From: IMCC26077 sp964561165
GTDB taxonomy: Bacteria; Actinomycetota; Actinomycetes; Nanopelagicales; Nanopelagicaceae
Reading direction: 5' to 3'
Length of the DNA stretch: 30,184 nucleotides
Assembly (NCBI GenBank): GCA_964561165.1
Contig: CAZLOJ010000012.1
Coordinates: 1-30,184, forward strand
Part shown: one piece after another, positions 1-8,873 of the stretch
Layout of the letters: each line of letters opens with the position of its first letter
Position numbering within the stretch: position 1 is the first letter of the stretch
Made by a program: the position numbers and the translations under genes
Notes under the pieces: model-generated
The model's input: the letters and a program-made list of their open reading frames with translations, nothing else
Told to the model about the DNA's origin: nothing
Databases searched by the model: none

Positions 1-653
1 GGATCTACGCCGGTATCCAGGGCTTGGCGAAGAGTCACGAGCGCTTGCCCTAGCGAGCTCTCCAAGATTGCATCGGCAACGGCAAATGATGTGGTTTCAA
101 TTCGTCCGGCAAAGAGCGCATTTACATCTTTGGCTTCAATAGTTCCAGTTGTGTCGCTTAATAACTGATGGAGCGAACTGATCATCTCGCGCGCTTCGCT
201 ACCAGAAGCATCAACAAGGGCGCGCGCGGCATCGTTACTGATTTTTCTGCCACGATCTAGCGCTTCAGCTTTGACGAGCTCAATCTTCTCACCATCTTTT
301 TTGATGGCATCGCAGGCAATGAGATTAATTTTAATTTTCTTCAGTTTATCTATGAAGGCTTTGCCTTTCACACCCCCAGGATGGATCAGAACGAGCGTGA
401 TGTCGGAGGGCTGATCTGCCAAGAATCGCAAGATCTCTCCCTGCGCCTCTTCGGGGATCTCTTGCAATTCTCGAACGACAATCAGTCGCTCTTCACCAAA
501 TAGCGATGGCGCTGTTGCATTAGAGAAATCACCTGGTTCGAAGTTCCCGCCATCAAAGGTGATCTTCTCTCTTGTTGGATTCTCGCGTTCGATTGCTCGA
601 AGGGCGCGATCGGAGAGAACTTCTTCGCTACCAAAGAGCAGATAACTTTTCAC
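1..653 (-). CDS. holA: DNA polymerase III delta subunit, 5' part (C-terminus outside window)
   Basis: The reading frame enters from the left edge, so the first 217 residues are visible and the C-terminus is cut off by the window. It begins at a GTG at 653 (reading MKSYLLFGSEEVLSDRAL) behind a strong purine-rich ribosome site, GGGGAGGGGAG. An ATG a few bases upstream runs into a stop and is not usable. The visible part resembles the N-terminal AAA+-like domain of HolA (EERLIVVRELQEIPEEA, then LVLIHPGG), and the family opens and loads the sliding clamp as part of the clamp-loader complex. It lies 56 nt behind comEC on the same strand; the order comEA-comEC-holA is common in Actinobacteria and Firmicutes. 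Recognition rests on this context plus the N-terminal pattern. Confidence 0.85.
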   Translation of the reverse strand, partial: MKSYLLFGSEEVLSDRALRAIERENPTREKITFDGGNFEPGDFSNATAPSLFGEERLIVVRELQEIPEEAQGEILRFLADQPSDITLVLIHPGGVKGKAFIDKLKKIKINLIACDAIKKDGEKIELVKAEALDRGRKISNDAARALVDASGSEAREMISSLHQLLSDTTGTIEAKDVNALFAGRIETTSFAVADAILESSLGQALVTLRQALDTGVD

Positions 654-709
654 GCACTCCCCTCCCCCATTTTTTCCACTCGCCTTCGCTCATGTGAAAA
701 CACCAACTA

Positions 710-3007
710 TCACAGCGCCCAGGGCGAAACTGGCTGCGCTACAACGATGAGATTACCTGCTCGCCCCGCCAGTGCAAGGCTCCGCTTGGTATCGGTACGG
801 TAAATCGTTCCAAATCGTCCATACAGTTCGAGCGCGCTCTGCGTGGGGTGTCCGTAGGGATTGCCGACACCCACGCTGATAAAGGTAGTTCGAGGTTGGA
901 GTAGCTCGACTAAACGAGGATCTTGAAGGGCAGATCCATGGTGGGTGGCTTTCATCAGATCAATCGGTCTGCCATCCCAAATATCGCGATATCTAAAGTC
1001 CTTAAGTGCTCGCAATGCACGCGCTTGACCCTCTAGTTCAAGATCTCCGGCAGCAAAGAAGACCATTCCGCGCAGATTGCCAATTATCGAAATACTTGAA
1101 TCATTGGGGCTCGAAAGCGCAGCAGCCGCAACGACTTGGATAACCAAAGAATCACTCGTAAATCTCGCATTAACGGACGGTGAGCTATGAGAAATTCCAT
1201 TTAGCAATGCTGCTGAGTCAAGCGCCTCGACTGCCGGTTCTTTGGTCTGTGAAGTCCACACTAAATCAACTTTTCTTCCGCTGAGCGCTCCTGCAAGACC
1301 TGAGACGTGATCAGCATGAAAATGAGTGAGAATCAGCAGATCTATTCGGTGCACGCCTAAAAGCGTCAAACAGCGATCAATCGCATCTGGTTCAGGGCCA
1401 ACATCAATCACAACCGCTCGATTATTGGAGGTGCGGACTATGAGCGCATCACCTTGGCCGACATCGCATTGGAAGAAGCTCCAATCTGTAGGAATCCACG
1501 AGCTCGAGAACGGTCTGAAAGTCAGTGCAATCTCGCACGTCAAGATCGCAACCACCAACCAAAGAACGATTCTTTTCAATCGTAAACGTTTTGATTTGAT
1601 TATTAGCAAAATCGTGAGTATGAGCGCAATCACTGCTAAAGAACCAAGCCACGATTGTGGCCAGTGCAACGATGCAAATGGGAGCGCAGCAAATTCTCTG
1701 GCAACAAAAGTTATCCAGAGCGCAAAGGGCGTTATCATCCATCCAACGATTGTGGCCAATGGAATGCTCATCGGTGCGAGAATTATCAGCAGCAGACCGA
1801 GCGCCGTGATAACTGCTATCACTGGTGCCACCAAGAAATTTGCCATGATGGAGATGATGCTTAATTCTCCTGATAACAGCACGATAAACGGTAAACAGAA
1901 AATTGTGGCAGAACTTGGGATTGCCAATCCTTCCGCTAATAATCGTGGAACTCCATATGCGATTAACCTTCTTTCAATCACTGGAGCGAGAAAAAGCAAA
2001 CCAGTCGTTGCGAAAACTGATAGCGCAAAACCTGCGTCTCGGACAAAAAATGGATTAACGAGTAGTAGGAGCGAAATAGCAGCAGCTAGGGCTGGTATTG
2101 GCGAACTGCGCACCCCTTGTGATCGAGCAAAAAGTAAGGTGCCAGTCATTACCGCTGCCCGTAACACCGAAGAGCTTGGTCGGACTAAAAAGATGAACAG
2201 AGTGAGCGAAATCGCGATACCCAACCAGAGGAAACTGGCGCGAATACGCAAGGCTCGACCAATAGCCAGTAAGAGCGCCGCAACGATTGCAAAGTTGGCG
2301 CCACTTACTGCCGTGAGGTGCGTCAATCCGCTTCGACGCATTGCATTGGTTAGTTCCTGATCTTGATTACTCCGATCACCGATCACTAATCCAGGAATCA
2401 AGGCGCGCGCGTCTGCTGGCAACATGTTTACTGAGTTCTTTATCTGGCTGCGGATCTCGCTGGTGCGCCGCCAGAGAGGCGTGGCCTTCTTTTTTATGAT
2501 GACGCTACCGACTTGAGTGAGTGACCCAGCTAGAGTTGAGTAGCCATCGAAAACTCGAACGCGTCCCAAAATTTCAATCTCCGTGCTCGGGATGAGTTCA
2601 GCTAGCTCTGGACCACCAACAAGTAATAGCGAAGTTGATATTTTGGTGCCATCAATTTCACGTGTTTGCACCTCGACCATGTAACGATCCTGCTGTCGAA
2701 AATCACCTCTAATTTTTCCAACTACTTTTTTGACGTCAGAACTGAGTGCTACTTCTGCTCTAACAACTTGACCTGACCGGTTATCAACAAATTCCTTCTG
2801 CAAGCCGCTCTGATGCAGTGCGAGGACGAGCGCTCCTACGAAACATGCCCAGAGAAAAATTCCTATTGGCAATCGTTGCCCGAGGAGCGAGATGAGGAGG
2901 AGAAAACCAAGCACGATTAGTTCCGCCCTATCAAAGAAGAGCGACTGCAGAAAAGCACCCAACCAAATTCCTGCTGCAGGAATTAGTAGTCGAAAATCGA
3001 GTTTCAC
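710..3007 (-). CDS. comEC: ComEC/Rec2 DNA-uptake channel protein
   Basis: This 765-residue protein has the usual ComEC layout. An N-terminal hydrophobic part (DUF4131-like) is followed by the competence domain beginning near residue 200 (LIPGLVIGDRS, then LTHLTAVSGANFAIV), many membrane helices to about residue 500, and a C-terminal metallo-beta-lactamase-like domain with the metal motif THFHADH near residue 560. ComEC is the inner-membrane channel that brings single-stranded DNA into the cell during transformation, and the C-terminal domain is thought to degrade the other strand. The start is GTG at 3007, overlapping the comEA stop as GTGA, so translation is probably coupled. The pilus genes also needed for uptake are not in the window, so competence is not proven by this pair alone. 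Confidence 0.95.
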   Translation of the reverse strand: MKLDFRLLIPAAGIWLGAFLQSLFFDRAELIVLGFLLLISLLGQRLPIGIFLWACFVGALVLALHQSGLQKEFVDNRSGQVVRAEVALSSDVKKVVGKIRGDFRQQDRYMVEVQTREIDGTKISTSLLLVGGPELAELIPSTEIEILGRVRVFDGYSTLAGSLTQVGSVIIKKKATPLWRRTSEIRSQIKNSVNMLPADARALIPGLVIGDRSNQDQELTNAMRRSGLTHLTAVSGANFAIVAALLLAIGRALRIRASFLWLGIAISLTLFIFLVRPSSSVLRAAVMTGTLLFARSQGVRSSPIPALAAAISLLLLVNPFFVRDAGFALSVFATTGLLFLAPVIERRLIAYGVPRLLAEGLAIPSSATIFCLPFIVLLSGELSIISIMANFLVAPVIAVITALGLLLIILAPMSIPLATIVGWMITPFALWITFVAREFAALPFASLHWPQSWLGSLAVIALILTILLIIKSKRLRLKRIVLWLVVAILTCEIALTFRPFSSSWIPTDWSFFQCDVGQGDALIVRTSNNRAVVIDVGPEPDAIDRCLTLLGVHRIDLLILTHFHADHVSGLAGALSGRKVDLVWTSQTKEPAVEALDSAALLNGISHSSPSVNARFTSDSLVIQVVAAAALSSPNDSSISIIGNLRGMVFFAAGDLELEGQARALRALKDFRYRDIWDGRPIDLMKATHHGSALQDPRLVELLQPRTTFISVGVGNPYGHPTQSALELYGRFGTIYRTDTKRSLALAGRAGNLIVVAQPVSPWAL

Positions 3008-3717
3008 ACTGTTACGAAGGTGCGCAGCTCACTGAACTTGGCTGGACCAATTCCAGCAACTTTCTGCAAATCTTCAACTGCGCCGAAATTCCCATGCTCA
3101 TTCCGATAAGCAATGATCCGCTGTGCGAGAACTGGACCCACTCCAGGCAGTCCGTCTAGCTCACTTTCATTGGCGCGATTTACATTCAATCGCCCCTGCC
3201 CAACAATTCTGTTTGAGTTTTGGCCCGAGCGTCCTTGCTCGATTACGTCGACATTCGAGACGTAAATCTGTTCCCCATCTTCGATGAATCGAGCAAGATT
3301 GACCGATGAAGAGTCGCTGCCTTTCTGAACACCTCCAGCTGCTTTGATTGCATCACCTACCCGCGAACCTGCCGGCAACTGATACACGCCAGGGTTGATG
3401 ACTTCACCTTGCACATCTACAACCAGCGACATTTCAACCGGCGCCGCAGCGCTCGCTTGTGGCACAGCGATTAGGACATCGCTCTGAGGTTTTGCTTGTC
3501 CATTAATTAATGCAAGTAACGCGATTCCCACAGTAATTGCGGCAAAGATCGCAAGTGCTCGTCTCTGTGTCGAAGTTAGCGAAAAAGTAGTTTCGCTAAG
3601 AATTGGAAATCGCTGTAGATAGTTTTGAAAGGAGCGATGGCGCGACTCTTGATTAATTCTTTCAAGAGCTTCTAGAGCATCTACCGAATATGGCGCTTGG
3701 GACGTTGCTGGTGGCAT
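3004..3717 (-). CDS. comEA: ComEA DNA-binding competence protein
   Basis: This 237-residue protein has a cytoplasmic N-terminal stretch of about 50 residues, one membrane helix at about 52-72 (ALAIFAAITVGIALLALI), an SLBB domain at about 98-165 (VQGEVINPGVYQLPAGSRVG), and a C-terminal double helix-hairpin-helix domain (LPGVGPVLAQRI and VAGIGPAKFSEL). This is the standard architecture of ComEA in Gram-positive bacteria, where it binds double-stranded DNA outside the membrane and delivers it to ComEC. The ATG at 3717 lies 6 nt behind a TAATCT box and has no Shine-Dalgarno sequence, so the transcript may be leaderless. It overlaps comEC by 4 nt. Confidence 0.93.
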   Translation of the reverse strand: MPPATSQAPYSVDALEALERINQESRHRSFQNYLQRFPILSETTFSLTSTQRRALAIFAAITVGIALLALINGQAKPQSDVLIAVPQASAAAPVEMSLVVDVQGEVINPGVYQLPAGSRVGDAIKAAGGVQKGSDSSSVNLARFIEDGEQIYVSNVDVIEQGRSGQNSNRIVGQGRLNVNRANESELDGLPGVGPVLAQRIIAYRNEHGNFGAVEDLQKVAGIGPAKFSELRTFVTV

Positions 3718-3723
3718 CGCGCC

Positions 3724-3729
3724 AGATTA
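3724..3729 (-). promoter_or_regulatory. -10 box of comEA (leaderless candidate)
   Basis: TAATCT on the minus strand, followed by GGCGCG and then the ATG of comEA. With the usual 6-7 nt from the -10 box to the transcription start, RNA would begin at the start codon. No convincing -35 box and no ribosome site is seen. Confidence 0.5.
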
Positions 3730-3791
3730 GGAGAGTCATCACAGTGAGACTGGGGTATTCGTGGCTCCTGTGAATAGCCGCCGGGCTGGGG

Positions 3792-4634
3792 TTAAATTCT
3801 CGGAGCGATTACTACAGCAATAGCTCCGGGTCCAACATGAGTACCCACAACCGCGCCCACTTCGCTAATGGTTACCTGTCCCACACCCGAGAGGACTGCC
3901 TTTAAGTTCTCAGCGAATTGCAGTGCTAACTCAGGGGCGCCAAGATGATGTACTGCCACATCGACCGCTCGATTTTTGGTCGCCTCACGGGCCATCTCCT
4001 CTAAACGTTTGATTGCTCCTGCTTGAGTGCGCACCCGTTCTTGCGCTACAACATGGCCATCCTCAACTGTGAGTATTGGTTTGATAGCGAGAGCCGTTGC
4101 AAGTAGCGATGCGCCCTTACTGATTCGGCCACTACGCCGGAGATTTTCCAGCTTTGCAACGGAGAAGAAAATATTCGTTGCAGAAATCCTGCGCCGGGCC
4201 ACCTCAACCACTTCACTTCCACTCATGCCATCATCTGCGGCGAGCGCGGCGGCAATCACACCGAACCCCATGGCCATTCCTACCGTTCGCGAATCAATGA
4301 CATGAACGGGGATTGCACAGTTGACTGCACCAAGTCGCGCTGCCTCACTAGTGCCAGACATAGAAGAAGAAATATGGATGCTGACGATTTCCGATGCCCC
4401 GGATGCGGCTAACTTCTCGTAGAGCGCGGCAAACCGTTCTGGGCTGGGCCGCGAAGTAGTCGCGAGCTCTCCCCTGCGTAGCGCTTGAAGCACCTCAATC
4501 GCTTGTGGATCGGCTTCAGCATAAGTTTGACCATTCCATTGCACCTGAAGCGGCACTACGGAGATCGCCAACTTCTTCGCTAAATCCGGTGGGATATATG
4601 AAGTGGAATCCGTGACTATTGCGACTCGAGCCAT
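3792..4634 (-). CDS. DegV family fatty-acid-binding protein
   Basis: This 280-residue protein is a full-length DegV member. It starts MARVAIVTDSTSYIP, has the TTSRPSPERFAALYEKL loop near residue 58, and has SIHISSSMSGTSEAA near residue 85, all characteristic. DegV proteins (FakB in Firmicutes) hold one fatty acid in a deep pocket, and in FakA/FakB systems present it to a kinase for entry into phospholipid synthesis. The FakA partner is not in this window, so the pathway is inferred from the family. The gene follows leuS by 15 nt. A TAGATT box 5 nt before the ATG also allows independent leaderless transcription. DegV next to comEA/comEC/holA and leuS is a common actinobacterial order. Confidence 0.92.
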   Translation of the reverse strand: MARVAIVTDSTSYIPPDLAKKLAISVVPLQVQWNGQTYAEADPQAIEVLQALRRGELATTSRPSPERFAALYEKLAASGASEIVSIHISSSMSGTSEAARLGAVNCAIPVHVIDSRTVGMAMGFGVIAAALAADDGMSGSEVVEVARRRISATNIFFSVAKLENLRRSGRISKGASLLATALAIKPILTVEDGHVVAQERVRTQAGAIKRLEEMAREATKNRAVDVAVHHLGAPELALQFAENLKAVLSGVGQVTISEVGAVVGTHVGPGAIAVVIAPRI

Positions 4635-4639
4635 AAGAG

Positions 4640-4645
4640 AATCTA
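4640..4645 (-). promoter_or_regulatory. -10 box of the DegV gene (leaderless candidate)
   Basis: TAGATT on the minus strand, 5 nt before the ATG, within the 15-nt spacer behind leuS. No Shine-Dalgarno sequence precedes this ATG. Co-transcription with leuS is equally possible. Confidence 0.35.
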
Positions 4646-4649
4646 CAAC

Positions 4650-7124
4650 TCACTCTTCAATAACTATGTTGACAAGTTTTGGCGCACGTGCAATTACTTT
4701 GAGAATCTTCTTGCCTGCAATGCCAGCGGATACAGAAGGATCTGCAAGTGCCAACTTCTCAAACTCACCATCAGTGATCTCTGGATCGATATCAATTCTC
4801 GTTTTGATCTTGCCATTTATTTGAACCACTGCAGTAACGCTTTCGGCCTTTACCAGCGCAGGATCGATCTCTGGCCATCCGGCAAGAGCAACAGTGGGTT
4901 TATGTCCTAACCGTTCCCACATCTCTTCCGCGGTAAATGGCGCAACGAGCGAGAGCATGATTGCAATCGCCTCTGCTGCCTCCCGGACCGCTGCATCTGC
5001 TGGACCACATCCAGAATCAATGGCCTTTCGAGTTGCGTTGACCAGCTCCATCATGCGCGCAACTGCGACATTGAATCGGAATGACTCAACTGCAAACGCG
5101 GCATCATGAAGCGCTTTGTGAGTTGCTCGCCGAAGGGTGATATCACCTGCGGTTCGATCAACTCCAGGAGCAGAGGTGACATCACCAGCAAGGCGCCATG
5201 CTCGCGACAAGAATTTCACTGATCCTGAAGGCGAAACATCGGCCCAGTCGACATCGTCCTCCGGAGGACCGGCAAAGACCATGGTTAAACGAATTGCATC
5301 AACGCCATGGTTGGCTAACTCATCGGAGAGACGAACAAGATTGCCTCGACTCTTACTCATCGCAGAGCCATCCATCACAACCATGCCCTGGTTAAGTAGT
5401 CGCGTGAAAGGTTCTGTGAAATCGAGTAATTTCATATCGTAGAGAGCCTTTGTAAAGAATCGGCTGTACAGCAAATGCAAGATTGCGTGGGTTACGCCGC
5501 CAACGTATTGGTCGACAGGAAGCCAAGTCTTTACATCCTCACTATTGAATGCACGTTCTGATTCATTCGGACTCGCATAGCGCAAGAAGTACCAAGAAGA
5601 GTCAACAAAAGTATCCATCGTGTCAGCATCACGTTGGGCAGGGCCGCTGCATTGTGGGCAGTTGACGTTGATCCATTCACTTGCCGCGCCAAGTGGCGAT
5701 TTACCCTTTGGCGAAAGATCTAGTGAGCCCGCAGGGGGAAGCTTGACTGGTAATTGACTCTCTGGGACTGGAACTTCGCCGCATTTTTCACAGTGCACGA
5801 TTGGAATAGGCGTGCCCCAATAACGTTGTCGTGAGATGAGCCAATCGCGAAGTCGATAGTTACGTGCAGCCTTGCCAAGGCCATCACTCTCGAGTTGAGC
5901 AATGATCTTTGCGATTGCCGCATCTTTGGCAAGTCCGTTGAGCGAACCTGAATTAATCAGTGCACCATCGCCACCAGTTGCTACGCCTGTCACGACAGGA
6001 TCTTCTTCGCCCGTCTCAACCACTACTCGAACGGGTAGGTTCATTGCGCGTGCAAAATCCAAATCTCGTTGATCATGTGCTGGAACAGCCATGATGGCGC
6101 CAGTTCCATAATCAGCTAGCACGTAATCACTCGCCCAAATCGGCAACTTTTCGCCATTGACGGGATTTATTGCGTAACGCTCTAAGAAGACACCTGTTTT
6201 TGGGCGATCAGTTGCCAAGCGATCGATATCACTGGCTGCCTTCACGCTGTCGAGGTAATCACGAAATTGTTGGGCAACAGTAGGTGTGCTACCTACGGCA
6301 AGCTCTTCTGCGATTGCAGAGTCAGCGGCTACAACGAAGAATGTTGCGCCGTACAAAGTATCAGGGCGCGTGGTGTAAATAGTGACAGGTTCAGTTCGCC
6401 CTTCGATGACAAATTGCACGTTCGCACCGCTGGATCGACCAATCCAATTCCGTTGCATGGTGAGGACCTTCTCGGGCCATTTACCTTCGAGCTGCTCCAT
6501 GTCATCAAGTAGGCGATCGGCATAATCAGTAATCTTGAAGTACCACTGATTTAACTTCTTCTTTGTTACTTGGGTGTCACAACGTTCACAGAGACCGGCG
6601 ACTACTTGTTCATTCGCAAGAACGGTTTGGCAACTCGGGCACCAATTGACTGCTGAATCTTTTCGATACGCCAATCCATTTTCATACAACTTAAGGAATA
6701 TCCATTGGTTCCATTTGTAATACTCAGGATCGCAAGTGTTGAATGTTCGATCCCAATCGAAGGAACATGCATAACGGCGCATGGAAGCTTTTTGCACTGC
6801 AATGTTCTCGTAGGTCCATACGGCCGGGTCGATATTCCGCTTGATCGCGGCATTCTCTGCTGGTAATCCAAATGCATCCCACCCAATCGGGTGCATCACG
6901 TTAAATCCACGTTGTACCCAGTAACGTGCGATGACATCACCTAAGGCATAAGCCTCGGCATGTCCCATGTGCAAATCTCCAGAGGGGTAAGGGAACATAT
7001 CCAAGACATATTTCTTGGGGCGGTTGTCATCTGCGCGCCCTGAGCGGAACGGAGCGAGCTCATCCCAAATCGGCAGCCATTTCTCTTGGGCGCCTTGGAT
7101 GTCGTAGGTATCTCGTTCCTGCAT
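4650..7124 (-). CDS. leuS: Leucyl-tRNA synthetase
   Basis: This 824-residue enzyme is a bacterial LeuRS that charges tRNA-Leu. The class I signatures are complete: HMGH at 52-55 (within FPYPSGDLHMGH) and the KMSKS-type motif GSAMSKSRGN near residue 570. A zinc-ribbon-like insert shows CPSC and CERC near 165-185, and the editing domain carries TTRPDTLYGATF near residue 252. Length is in the usual range for bacterial LeuRS and no break is seen. The ATG at 7124 lies 7 nt behind a TACCCT box and no ribosome site is present, so transcription may start at the ATG. The short-chain dehydrogenase gene upstream ends 32 nt before it. Confidence 0.98.
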   Translation of the reverse strand: MQERDTYDIQGAQEKWLPIWDELAPFRSGRADDNRPKKYVLDMFPYPSGDLHMGHAEAYALGDVIARYWVQRGFNVMHPIGWDAFGLPAENAAIKRNIDPAVWTYENIAVQKASMRRYACSFDWDRTFNTCDPEYYKWNQWIFLKLYENGLAYRKDSAVNWCPSCQTVLANEQVVAGLCERCDTQVTKKKLNQWYFKITDYADRLLDDMEQLEGKWPEKVLTMQRNWIGRSSGANVQFVIEGRTEPVTIYTTRPDTLYGATFFVVAADSAIAEELAVGSTPTVAQQFRDYLDSVKAASDIDRLATDRPKTGVFLERYAINPVNGEKLPIWASDYVLADYGTGAIMAVPAHDQRDLDFARAMNLPVRVVVETGEEDPVVTGVATGGDGALINSGSLNGLAKDAAIAKIIAQLESDGLGKAARNYRLRDWLISRQRYWGTPIPIVHCEKCGEVPVPESQLPVKLPPAGSLDLSPKGKSPLGAASEWINVNCPQCSGPAQRDADTMDTFVDSSWYFLRYASPNESERAFNSEDVKTWLPVDQYVGGVTHAILHLLYSRFFTKALYDMKLLDFTEPFTRLLNQGMVVMDGSAMSKSRGNLVRLSDELANHGVDAIRLTMVFAGPPEDDVDWADVSPSGSVKFLSRAWRLAGDVTSAPGVDRTAGDITLRRATHKALHDAAFAVESFRFNVAVARMMELVNATRKAIDSGCGPADAAVREAAEAIAIMLSLVAPFTAEEMWERLGHKPTVALAGWPEIDPALVKAESVTAVVQINGKIKTRIDIDPEITDGEFEKLALADPSVSAGIAGKKILKVIARAPKLVNIVIEE

Positions 7125-7131
7125 GATGCTA

Positions 7132-7137
7132 AGGGTA
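7132..7137 (-). promoter_or_regulatory. leuS: -10 box of leuS (leaderless candidate)
   Basis: TACCCT on the minus strand, then 7 nt, then the leuS ATG. The same hexamer stands 6 nt before fabD. No Shine-Dalgarno sequence is visible. Confidence 0.45.
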
Positions 7138-7156
7138 CCGGTTCACACCCGTGGAA

Positions 7157-8101
7157 CTAACTCCACTGAACTCCGGTGAGGTCGCAACTAATCTCCCAGA
7201 GTTTTGCAGCGAGGTTTTGATCGTAGGCTGCGCCACTTGCGCGCGTGAATTTCGGATATCCCCGCATCTCCAAGAATCCATCTGGACCTAGATAGCTTCC
7301 ACCAGGAATCCCCGGGAAAGTTGCGGCGCAAAGAATTGGGAGTGCGCCTTGTTTTGCACTTTGCGCGAAGACCGTATTCACCACACTAGTGCCACGTTCC
7401 ACCAATGGTTGATTCTTCATTTGTGGAGCAACTGCCTGCAAATTTGTCGATGACCAACCAGGATGTGCTGCAGTTGCAATAATTTCTTTCTTCCCTGGCA
7501 ACTGACTATGTTGCGAGCGGCGATGTAATTCCAGTGTGAAAAGTAAGTTAGCTAATTTGCTCCGACCATATGCGCTCCACGGGTTGTATTCACCACGTCC
7601 AAAGCATTGATCGATTATTAACTCTGGCTTGAATGAGCCCATCCGATGCGCCATGCTCGACACGCTCACTACTCGCGCACCTGCGGCAAGGGCAGGGAAC
7701 ACTTCTCCCGTGAACGCAAAGTGGCCAAGGTGATTGGTGCCCATCTGAAGTTCGAAGCCATCATCAGTGTGGCGTAATGGAGTAGCCATCACGCCTGCAT
7801 TGAGTACGAGAGCATCAATTTGTTTCGTTACCGAGGCTGCCGCCCGTTTGATATTGGCTAAGTTTGTGAGATTTAGATCGAGGACTTGGACATTTCCTGC
7901 TGCGCCAACCGTTAACTGCGGAAGGAGTGCAGAGGTTTTTTCGATATTTCGCACCGCAAGCGTTACATCAGCTCCCGCGTTGATCGCAGCGCGCGCTACT
8001 TCAAGCCCTAGTCCGCTACTCGCTCCAGTAATAAGAAAGTGCTTTCCAGTAAGTGAATCTGGCTTATTCCAATGTTTGGGAATACTCGGAAGCGCTGCCA
8101 C
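7157..8101 (-). CDS. Short-chain dehydrogenase/reductase
   Basis: This is a classical SDR of 314 residues with the NAD(P) motif TGASSGLG, the stabilising NAG (LVLNAGVMATP) and the catalytic YxxxK (AYGRSKLANLLF). It resembles the retinol-dehydrogenase/WWOX-like group; the substrate cannot be told from sequence. The frame is open much further upstream, but there it only translates the tRNA-Ala gene. The only ATG/GTG/TTG codon in frame between the tRNA and the Rossmann motif is the GTG at 8101, separated by a single base from the tRNA 3' end. No Shine-Dalgarno sequence is possible outside the tRNA. Cleavage of the tRNA 3' end would leave an almost leaderless message beginning C-GTG. The family call is sure; the start is reasoned. 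Confidence 0.85.
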   Translation of the reverse strand: MAALPSIPKHWNKPDSLTGKHFLITGASSGLGLEVARAAINAGADVTLAVRNIEKTSALLPQLTVGAAGNVQVLDLNLTNLANIKRAAASVTKQIDALVLNAGVMATPLRHTDDGFELQMGTNHLGHFAFTGEVFPALAAGARVVSVSSMAHRMGSFKPELIIDQCFGRGEYNPWSAYGRSKLANLLFTLELHRRSQHSQLPGKKEIIATAAHPGWSSTNLQAVAPQMKNQPLVERGTSVVNTVFAQSAKQGALPILCAATFPGIPGGSYLGPDGFLEMRGYPKFTRASGAAYDQNLAAKLWEISCDLTGVQWS

Positions 8102-8102
8102 G

Positions 8103-8175
8103 TGGAGCTGAGGGGACTTGAACCCCTGACCCCCTGCATGCCATGCAGGTGCGCTACCAGCTGCGCCACAGCCCC
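8103..8175 (-). tRNA. tRNA-Ala (anticodon GGC)
   Basis: A complete 73-nt cloverleaf on the minus strand. The 7-bp acceptor stem contains the G3-U70 wobble that is the alanine identity mark. The D-stem is GCGC/GCGC, the anticodon stem CCTGC/GCAGG with loop ATGGCAT (anticodon GGC), and the T-arm AGGGG-TTCAAGT-CCCCT. The discriminator is A73. CCA is not encoded. A TAGAGT box at 8187-8192 lies 11 nt before the 5' end and may be its -10 element. The gene sits between a histidine phosphatase gene and the dehydrogenase, both on the same strand. Confidence 0.97.
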
Positions 8176-8231
8176 GAAACATGAGAACTCTAGATGAAAA
8201 GAAAAGTTGCTGCTACTCGCCCACGTTCTGC

Positions 8232-8873
8232 CTACTGGGAAGATTCCTGACCAAGGATTGGCTCGGGAAGCACCCCGGAGTTATGTTCGATCAGTCGCCA
8301 CCTCGAATTACGTTCTTCAACGATTGACCATGAAGCATTTGCAAGGCCGCCAATTGCGACCCAATCACTAATTGCTAAACCTAAAAGTGCACCAATCGCG
8401 CCGCGTGCGGCGCCACCATGGGTCACAACTAGGAGCGTTTGTCCTGGCTGGCAATCAGCGAGTCCCTCTTCAATTCCGCTCATCATTCGTTTCACTACAT
8501 CGCTTCGACGCTCTCCATCTCCACCTGCTGGAATGTCATCGCCATCGAACCAGCGAGCAAGATTTTCGCCATCACTTGCCGCGATATCAGGCCCGGTGCG
8601 ACCCTCCCAACTCCCACAATGCGTCTCGCGCAACCGAGGATCTGAGACCACGCGTAACTTTTTCACCGAGGCCACCGCAGCTGCAGTGTCGTGCGCGCGC
8701 TGTAAATCGCTCGAGATAATGTGATTGATATCTTGCGTTCCAAGAATTGATGCCGCACGTGCAACTTGGCCACGACCCGTGGCATTGAGTGGGATATCAG
8801 TGTGGCCTTGGAATCTATTCTCGACATTCCAATCTGTCTGGCCATGTCGCATGATGATCAAGCGCTTACTCAT
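8232..8873 (-). CDS. Histidine phosphatase family protein (phosphoglycerate mutase-like, GpmB type)
   Basis: The 213-residue protein starts at the ATG at 8873, which overlaps the rsfS stop as ATGA. The longer open frame up to 8915 lies inside rsfS and is unlikely to be used. The catalytic signature RHGQTDWN (histidine 10) is followed by ETHCGSWEGRTGPDI and the second catalytic histidine in VVTHGGAARG. Members act as cofactor-independent-of-metal phosphatases on small phosphoesters; true phosphoglycerate mutase activity is not implied, and in this neighbourhood the family is usually annotated only generally. nadD, rsfS and this gene form one tightly overlapping group, as in many Actinobacteria. 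Confidence 0.92.
   Translation of the reverse strand: MSKRLIIMRHGQTDWNVENRFQGHTDIPLNATGRGQVARAASILGTQDINHIISSDLQRAHDTAAAVASVKKLRVVSDPRLRETHCGSWEGRTGPDIAASDGENLARWFDGDDIPAGGDGERRSDVVKRMMSGIEEGLADCQPGQTLLVVTHGGAARGAIGALLGLAISDWVAIGGLANASWSIVEERNSRWRLIEHNSGVLPEPILGQESSQ

Noticed and set aside
1326..2360. 344-codon open frame on the plus strand
   Set aside because: Entirely antisense to comEC, of biased composition and without any recognisable domain.
3718..3791. Terminator between comEA and the DegV gene
   Set aside because: Only a weak GGCT/AGCC pairing without a T-run is present.
8102..8182. Dehydrogenase reading frame extended by 27 residues to an ATG at 8182
   Set aside because: The extension is a translation of the tRNA-Ala gene, which is a complete cloverleaf.
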